From Planctomycetaceae bacterium UBA2671 (GTDB lineage Bacteria > Planctomycetota > Planctomycetia > Planctomycetales > Planctomycetaceae): a stretch of 10,241 nucleotides of DNA. Within the stretch, counting starts at the first letter, position 1, and every line of letters begins with the position of its first letter. Shown here piece after piece: positions 7,000-10,241 of the stretch. The stretch is from contig DEML01000105.1 of the NCBI GenBank assembly GCA_002359185.1, forward strand, positions 17,421 through 27,661, written 5' to 3'. The position numbers and the translations under genes are program-made. Below the pieces are notes generated by a model. It was not told the DNA's origin. It did no database searches and saw only the letters and a list, made by a program, of their open reading frames with translations.

Positions 7000-8007
7000 T
7001 TACTTCTGCTTGGGGTTCTCCGGGAAAAGCATGCTCACACTGGTTCGATCGTGTACTGAACGAATAGCAGCCGCGAAAACTTCGGCGACACTCACAATCT
7101 GAAGTTTCTCGCACGATTTACACGGTATCGGTTCAATTGTGTCTGTTGTGAAAAGCTTGGTGATGGGGCTTGCTGTAATTTTTGGCCCCGCACTTTCAGT
7201 GAGAGCCGCGTGGGAGACCGCTGCATAAATGTCGTTAGCGCCGCGAGTTTTCAGCAACTCGGCCATCGAAATCAGAGTTCCTCCGGAAATCGTGAAGTCA
7301 TCGACAATGACAACATTCTTGCCTTTTACATCCCCGATAATTTCCAGAACCTCAGCTTTTTCTGTGTGATCGGTCCGCTCTTTATTTCCTATAACTACGG
7401 GTACTCCCAACAGCTTTGCAAAAGCCGAAGCTCCCTTCGCGAATCCAACATCGGGACTGCAGATCACAAGGTTATCAATTCCGAGCGAACTGATGTGTTC
7501 CGCCAGGACATACCGCCCGTAAAGATGGTCGACCGGAATCTGGAAGAAACCTTGAATCTGCGGACTGTGCAGATCCATCATCAGGCACCGATCTGCACCG
7601 GCTTCCTCGATGGCATCGGCACAAACGCGAGCGCGAATAGACACTCGGGGCTCGTCCTTTTTATCCCCCTTGGCATAACTGAAGTAAGGGATAACCGCTG
7701 TCACACTTTGAGCACTGGCGCGTTTGAGAGCATCGATCCAGAACAGCAGCTCCATGAAATTATCATTAACAGGATGATGCACTCCCTGTATGATGAAACA
7801 ATCCCGGCCACGGACGTTCTCCAGCACACGCACAAACACATTGCCATCACTGAACAGATGGGTTTCAGCCGGAGTCAGGCGCAGGCCGAGTGAACGGGCG
7901 ATCGCCTTGGACAATTCCTGATTCGCCGATCCTGCCAGAACCGCGAGATCACCCTGAGGAGCCTGAAACGGCATGGGGCGAGGCCCCGAATGCTCGTGAT
8001 GAATCAT
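7000..8007 (-). CDS. prs: Ribose-phosphate pyrophosphokinase (PRPP synthetase)
   Basis: Transfers pyrophosphate from ATP to ribose 5-phosphate to make PRPP, the precursor of nucleotides, histidine, tryptophan and NAD. It is a cytosolic, usually hexameric enzyme. The 335 residues match the family's usual length of about 310-320 with a short N-terminal extension. Visible signatures are the LAGSANQELSKAIA start, GDKKDEPRVS (catalytic flexible loop region), D145-L-H147-SPQIQGFF with the catalytic-region histidine, SPDVG (184-188), and the PRPP loop V235-D-D-F-T-I-S-G-G-T244. The loop usually written YARQDRK reads YAKGDKK here, so the common Arg and Gln are replaced by Lys113 and Gly114. A GTG at 8010, an ATG at 8007 and an ATG at 7974 are all possible starts with weak ribosome sites; the last would leave only seven residues before the conserved fold. 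It lies between two glycosyltransferase genes pointing the same way. Confidence 0.95.
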   Translation of the reverse strand: MIHHEHSGPRPMPFQAPQGDLAVLAGSANQELSKAIARSLGLRLTPAETHLFSDGNVFVRVLENVRGRDCFIIQGVHHPVNDNFMELLFWIDALKRASAQSVTAVIPYFSYAKGDKKDEPRVSIRARVCADAIEEAGADRCLMMDLHSPQIQGFFQIPVDHLYGRYVLAEHISSLGIDNLVICSPDVGFAKGASAFAKLLGVPVVIGNKERTDHTEKAEVLEIIGDVKGKNVVIVDDFTISGGTLISMAELLKTRGANDIYAAVSHAALTESAGPKITASPITKLFTTDTIEPIPCKSCEKLQIVSVAEVFAAAIRSVHDRTSVSMLFPENPKQK

Positions 8008-8069
8008 CACGACAACTTTCTGCTAATGTTTGATGACTGTGAGATCTATGCAAAATCATGCACAACGAG

Positions 8070-8092
8070 CGGTCATAATACTCTGCTGACCG
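8070..8092. promoter_or_regulatory. Small dyad in the prs leader region
   Basis: CGGTCA (8070-8075) and TGACCG (8087-8092) form a perfect 6-bp inverted repeat with an 11-base spacer, 63 bases upstream of the prs start at 8007. The centre-to-centre spacing is close to two helical turns, as for a dimeric repressor site; a leader hairpin or chance is equally possible. No convincing -35/-10 pair was found around it. Confidence 0.2.
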
Positions 8093-8166
8093 GGAACCAC
8101 AAGCGGGGGACAGAAAACCGGTGGAGGAAATCGATCGTCGCAATAATAAGGGCTATGCATTTCACC

Positions 8167-8189
8167 GTAGGGCAGGCTTCCAGCCTGTC
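8167..8189 (+). repeat. GTAG-headed palindromic repeat (REP-like, second type)
   Basis: GTAG (8167-8170) directly precedes a hairpin: GGCAGGCT (8171-8178), loop TCC, AGCCTGTC (8182-8189), paired throughout with one G-T wobble. It shares the head GTAGG-N-CAGGCT with the arms of the doublet at 2620-2687 but has a different loop (TTCCA in place of TGTG), so it looks like a related variant of the same repeat class. It lies in the 268-bp gap between the membrane glycosyltransferase and prs genes. Confidence 0.65.
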
Positions 8190-8244
8190 TTTCGCAGAAT
8201 GCAAATAGCGATTGACTTTGAGAGGCCCAGACCACTGAATTCAA

Positions 8245-8267
8245 CACTGCTGGACAAGCCAGCAGTG
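8245..8267. repeat. Perfect 9-bp hairpin just after the membrane glycosyltransferase stop
   Basis: CACTGCTGG (8245-8253) and CCAGCAGTG (8259-8267) form a perfect stem with loop ACAAG. On the minus strand it lies 11 bases past the stop codon at 8279, the position of a terminator, but without a T-run. From memory, the sequence resembles a CCACTGCTGGCTTGTCCAGCAGTG-type repeat dispersed in planctomycete genomes; I cannot verify this here. It lacks the GTAG head of the other repeats. Confidence 0.6.
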
Positions 8268-8278
8268 GCACACCTCAT

Positions 8279-10081
8279 TTAGCGAATGACCGATTCAACA
8301 GAAGGTTGTGCAGCGGTTCGCGGAGCAGTTGACCGGCGTTTCAGCAGCACAATTTGATAAGGACGCAAAAACCGATCGATTTTTTCCATGACGACAACAT
8401 CTTTGGGCATCACATCATCTAACTGACTCAATTCCTGATCCCGCACACAGAGAACACCATCAGGATGCTCTTTCCAGAACTGGGCGACTTCTTCACTGGA
8501 ATGATGTCGTAAGACCGGCCGCTCGGCATAAAACGGCAGGTTCGGAGCGAAATATTGATAGGTGGCCAGAGGAACTGAAGAATCGCTCAATCGGCTGGCA
8601 CTCAACCCAAGTTGACTGCTCTCCTGAGCTTGACTGATCCAGGGGGTGATTCCTGCAAACACAGTTGAGACAAAGGCGATTGAACAGACTCCGATTCCTT
8701 TCAGAATCTGCTTGCGATTCATCAGCTGATTTTGTGTCAGCATCCAACACCCAGCTGCGATGGGAAGACAACCTACCAAACCAACGGCCCAGTAACCCGG
8801 TAATAAAATGTAAGACACAATCGGAAATGCGATTATCAAGGCCAACCCGCTGAGGATTAAAGACCGAGCTCCCCAGATGTAAGACCAGTTCGGCAAAGTG
8901 AGACTTCCTTCCTGCCAGCGGACGAGCGTCCAACCCATCAAAAGGGCGAGAGGGGGATAGCAGGGCAGCACATAATTCGGCAGTTTCGTTTGAGCAATCG
9001 AGAAGAAACCGACATAAACTCCAGCCCAGCAGAGCAGGAATAATAGTCCCTGATTATCCTTTTCAAATCGATGCCGTTGTGAGGCCGCCAGATAGAGCGT
9101 GACCGGCAAAAACACAGACCACGGGAAGAATCCCATCAGAATTGCAATGACATAATAAAAGATCGGGCCGCTATGACCTTCCATCGCAGAAGAGAATCGT
9201 CCGATATTGTGACTGCCTAAAAACCCTTCGAGCCAGGCTCCATTGGTCATCCAGCCGACGGTGATATACCACGGTAAGGCGACCAGACCGACGACCAGCA
9301 GAATCGTAAAAGGACGCATTGCCCACAATGCTGGAAAGAATCGGGAAGGGGTGATGAAGGCCGCAAGATAGTTCACGAGTTCATTTGCAGACTGGAGCGG
9401 CCTGTTCCAGGATAAATCCTGAGGAGCATGAGGAGCCTGACCTCGGCACATCAAAAACAGACCTATCACAGAGCAGGGGAGCAGAAAACCGACAGGACCT
9501 TTGGTCAGGACAGCCAATGCCATTAAGGCATACAGCAGAACATAACCTGAAAAGTTTGCTGGCAGATAGGCTTTCGGCCAGGCAGCGCTTTCTGGCTGAG
9601 ACCAGCCCTTTTCTCCGACCGGTTGCAAGCGAATATAGGCAAAGATGGAAAGCGTAATGAAAGCGATCAGTGTGGCATCGGGTGTTGATATTCGACCACT
9701 CACGACATACATCATGGTAGACGAAAGAATAATACTCGACCAGAAGGCGACGGCTTGACCGAAGAATCTCCAACCAATTTGATAGACCGTTAATACGGTT
9801 ACCGTCGCCATGATGGCAGAGGGAAGTCGGGCTGAGAACTCGCTTACACCAAGAAGATTGAACGAGGAAAGCATCAGCCAGTACAGCATGATGGGCTTGT
9901 CGGTGCGCAGCTCATAATTGAAGGTGGGTACCACCCAGTCCGACCGTTCGTACATTTCCCGGCCGCATTCGGCGTTTTTGGGCTCATCTTCATCGAACAG
10001 GCGAGCTGCTCCCAGATTCAGGAAGAACACACAGCCACACGTCAATAAAAGAATCAGATGATGGCGAAGAGTCGTCGTCAT
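8279..10081 (-). CDS. ArnT/PMT-like integral membrane glycosyltransferase (GT-C fold, GT39/GT83 type)
   Basis: A 600-residue polytopic inner-membrane protein. Relatives (ArnT, PMT) transfer a sugar from a polyprenyl-phosphate carrier to lipid A, protein or another glycan on the outer face of the membrane; the substrate here is unknown. After the first membrane helix (about residues 8-28) comes the acidic D30-E-D-E33-P motif in the first outer loop, as in the catalytic loop of GT-C enzymes. GREMYERSDWVVPTFNYELRTDKPIMLYW follows in family style. About 11-13 hydrophobic segments extend to residue 480, including LTKGPVGFLLP and TKLPNYVLPCYPPLALL (around 366-382), a conserved lipid-carrier-side region. 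A soluble C-terminal tail of roughly 110 residues follows. The ATG at 10081 is preferred because it precedes the first helix by the usual few residues; a GTG at 10117 would add twelve. Its role in envelope glycosylation is inferred from family only. Confidence 0.92.
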   Translation of the reverse strand: MTTTLRHHLILLLTCGCVFFLNLGAARLFDEDEPKNAECGREMYERSDWVVPTFNYELRTDKPIMLYWLMLSSFNLLGVSEFSARLPSAIMATVTVLTVYQIGWRFFGQAVAFWSSIILSSTMMYVVSGRISTPDATLIAFITLSIFAYIRLQPVGEKGWSQPESAAWPKAYLPANFSGYVLLYALMALAVLTKGPVGFLLPCSVIGLFLMCRGQAPHAPQDLSWNRPLQSANELVNYLAAFITPSRFFPALWAMRPFTILLVVGLVALPWYITVGWMTNGAWLEGFLGSHNIGRFSSAMEGHSGPIFYYVIAILMGFFPWSVFLPVTLYLAASQRHRFEKDNQGLLFLLCWAGVYVGFFSIAQTKLPNYVLPCYPPLALLMGWTLVRWQEGSLTLPNWSYIWGARSLILSGLALIIAFPIVSYILLPGYWAVGLVGCLPIAAGCWMLTQNQLMNRKQILKGIGVCSIAFVSTVFAGITPWISQAQESSQLGLSASRLSDSSVPLATYQYFAPNLPFYAERPVLRHHSSEEVAQFWKEHPDGVLCVRDQELSQLDDVMPKDVVVMEKIDRFLRPYQIVLLKRRSTAPRTAAQPSVESVIR

Positions 10082-10115
10082 GGCACATCCATTTGCCGGA
10101 AATAATCGAATAAAC

Positions 10116-10130
10116 ACAGCATCTTGCTGT
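10116..10130. repeat. Hairpin in the leader of the membrane glycosyltransferase gene
   Basis: ACAGCA (10116-10121) and TGCTGT (10125-10130) make a perfect 6-bp stem with loop TCT, 35 bases upstream of the start codon at 10081. It would lie inside the leader RNA if transcription starts at the -10-like site at 10143-10148. It may be a small dispersed repeat or a leader structure; nothing decides between them. Confidence 0.4.
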
Positions 10131-10142
10131 TTGAACGGAGAG

Positions 10143-10148
10143 TTTATA
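10143..10148 (-). promoter_or_regulatory. Possible -10 box for the membrane glycosyltransferase gene
   Basis: Read on the minus strand this is TATAAA, one mismatch from the sigma-70 consensus, 62 bases upstream of the start codon at 10081. The only TTG-type -35 candidate (TTGCTC) is 22 bases further upstream, longer than the usual 16-18. It is therefore weak evidence for a promoter, offered because no better candidate is visible in this leader. Confidence 0.25.
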
Positions 10149-10189
10149 CGAGATCGGGGAATTGCATCCAGAGCAAATTTATTGTCCTT

Positions 10190-10211
10190 GCGATGGGGCT
10201 AAAACCCTCGC
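10190..10211. repeat. Palindromic repeat near the right edge
   Basis: GCGA (10190-10193) pairs with TCGC (10208-10211), and GGG (10195-10197) with CCC (10205-10207), around a loop GCTAAAA with one bulged T. This is a compact GC-rich hairpin with an AT-rich loop, at the intergenic position where the other palindromes of this window also lie. It could be the terminator-side structure of a gene beyond the window or a dispersed repeat. Confidence 0.4.
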
Positions 10212-10241
10212 CTTAAATGAAACCTTCAGGTTCTTTTTTAT

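Noticed and set aside
7210..7893. A 227-codon open frame on the + strand, antisense to prs.
   Set aside because: It lies entirely inside the well-supported prs gene, and its translation has no recognisable domain or protein-like composition, so it is a shadow frame.
8493..8933. A 146-codon open frame on the - strand overlapping the membrane glycosyltransferase in another frame.
   Set aside because: Same strand but out of frame with a gene whose membrane segments continue uninterrupted through this stretch, so it is neither a frameshift fragment nor a separate gene.
10219..10240. AACC-TTCA-GGTT hairpin followed by six T residues on the + strand, resembling an intrinsic terminator.
   Set aside because: The stem is only about 4 bp and AT-containing, and no + strand gene ends before it in this window (the neighbouring gene points the other way).
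1..10241. Defence system, toxin-antitoxin pair, CRISPR array or prophage.
   Set aside because: All large frames are explained by cytochrome-type exported proteins, glycosyltransferases and PRPP synthetase. No regularly spaced direct repeats, nuclease, integrase or small paired genes were seen.

Overview
The window looks like a chromosomal segment from a planctomycete (phylum Planctomycetota; a Planctomycetaceae/Rubinisphaera/Gimesia-type genome is a guess). The main evidence is the pair of large secreted proteins at the left. One carries the planctomycete DUF1549 (PSCyt2) and DUF1553 (PSD1) domains, and the other joins a planctomycete-type cytochrome c domain (PSCyt1) to a WD40 propeller. The short palindromic repeats between genes, and starts mostly without a strong Shine-Dalgarno sequence, also fit. 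I see no rRNA, tRNA, CRISPR array, intact transposon or prophage gene.

Layout. Positions 1-108 hold a strong GC-rich hairpin and a small AT-rich dyad ahead of the first gene. Positions 109-5562 (+ strand) hold two exported c-type-cytochrome-like proteins in tandem. They are separated by 99 bp containing an inverted doublet of GTAG-headed hairpins (REP/BIME-like). At 5563-5606 these genes meet the left-pointing genes tail to tail over a hairpin likely to act as a shared terminator. Positions 5607-10081 (- strand) hold, in transcription order, an ArnT/PMT-like membrane glycosyltransferase (GT-C fold), a ribose-phosphate pyrophosphokinase (prs) and a family 4 glycosyltransferase. The 268-bp gap between the membrane glycosyltransferase and prs holds two more palindromic repeats. 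The right end (10082-10241) holds the leader of the membrane glycosyltransferase gene, with further hairpins. No gap exceeds 300 bp.

How the genes fit together. The left pair probably acts together outside the cytoplasmic membrane: both have signal peptides and haem-binding-type motifs, plus Ig-like, PPC-like or WD40 modules. The reaction they carry out is not known to me. The three minus-strand genes concern sugar metabolism: PRPP synthesis in the cytosol, a cytosolic GDP/UDP-sugar-type glycosyltransferase, and a polyprenyl-phosphate-sugar-type membrane glycosyltransferase. Whether they are cotranscribed is unclear, because the repeat-filled gap upstream of prs could separate transcripts.

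No defence system, toxin-antitoxin module or biosynthetic cluster is visible. The observations most worth following are the GTAG-headed REP-like doublet with a relative elsewhere in the window, and the uncharacterised PSCyt2/PSD1 plus PSCyt1/WD40 module.
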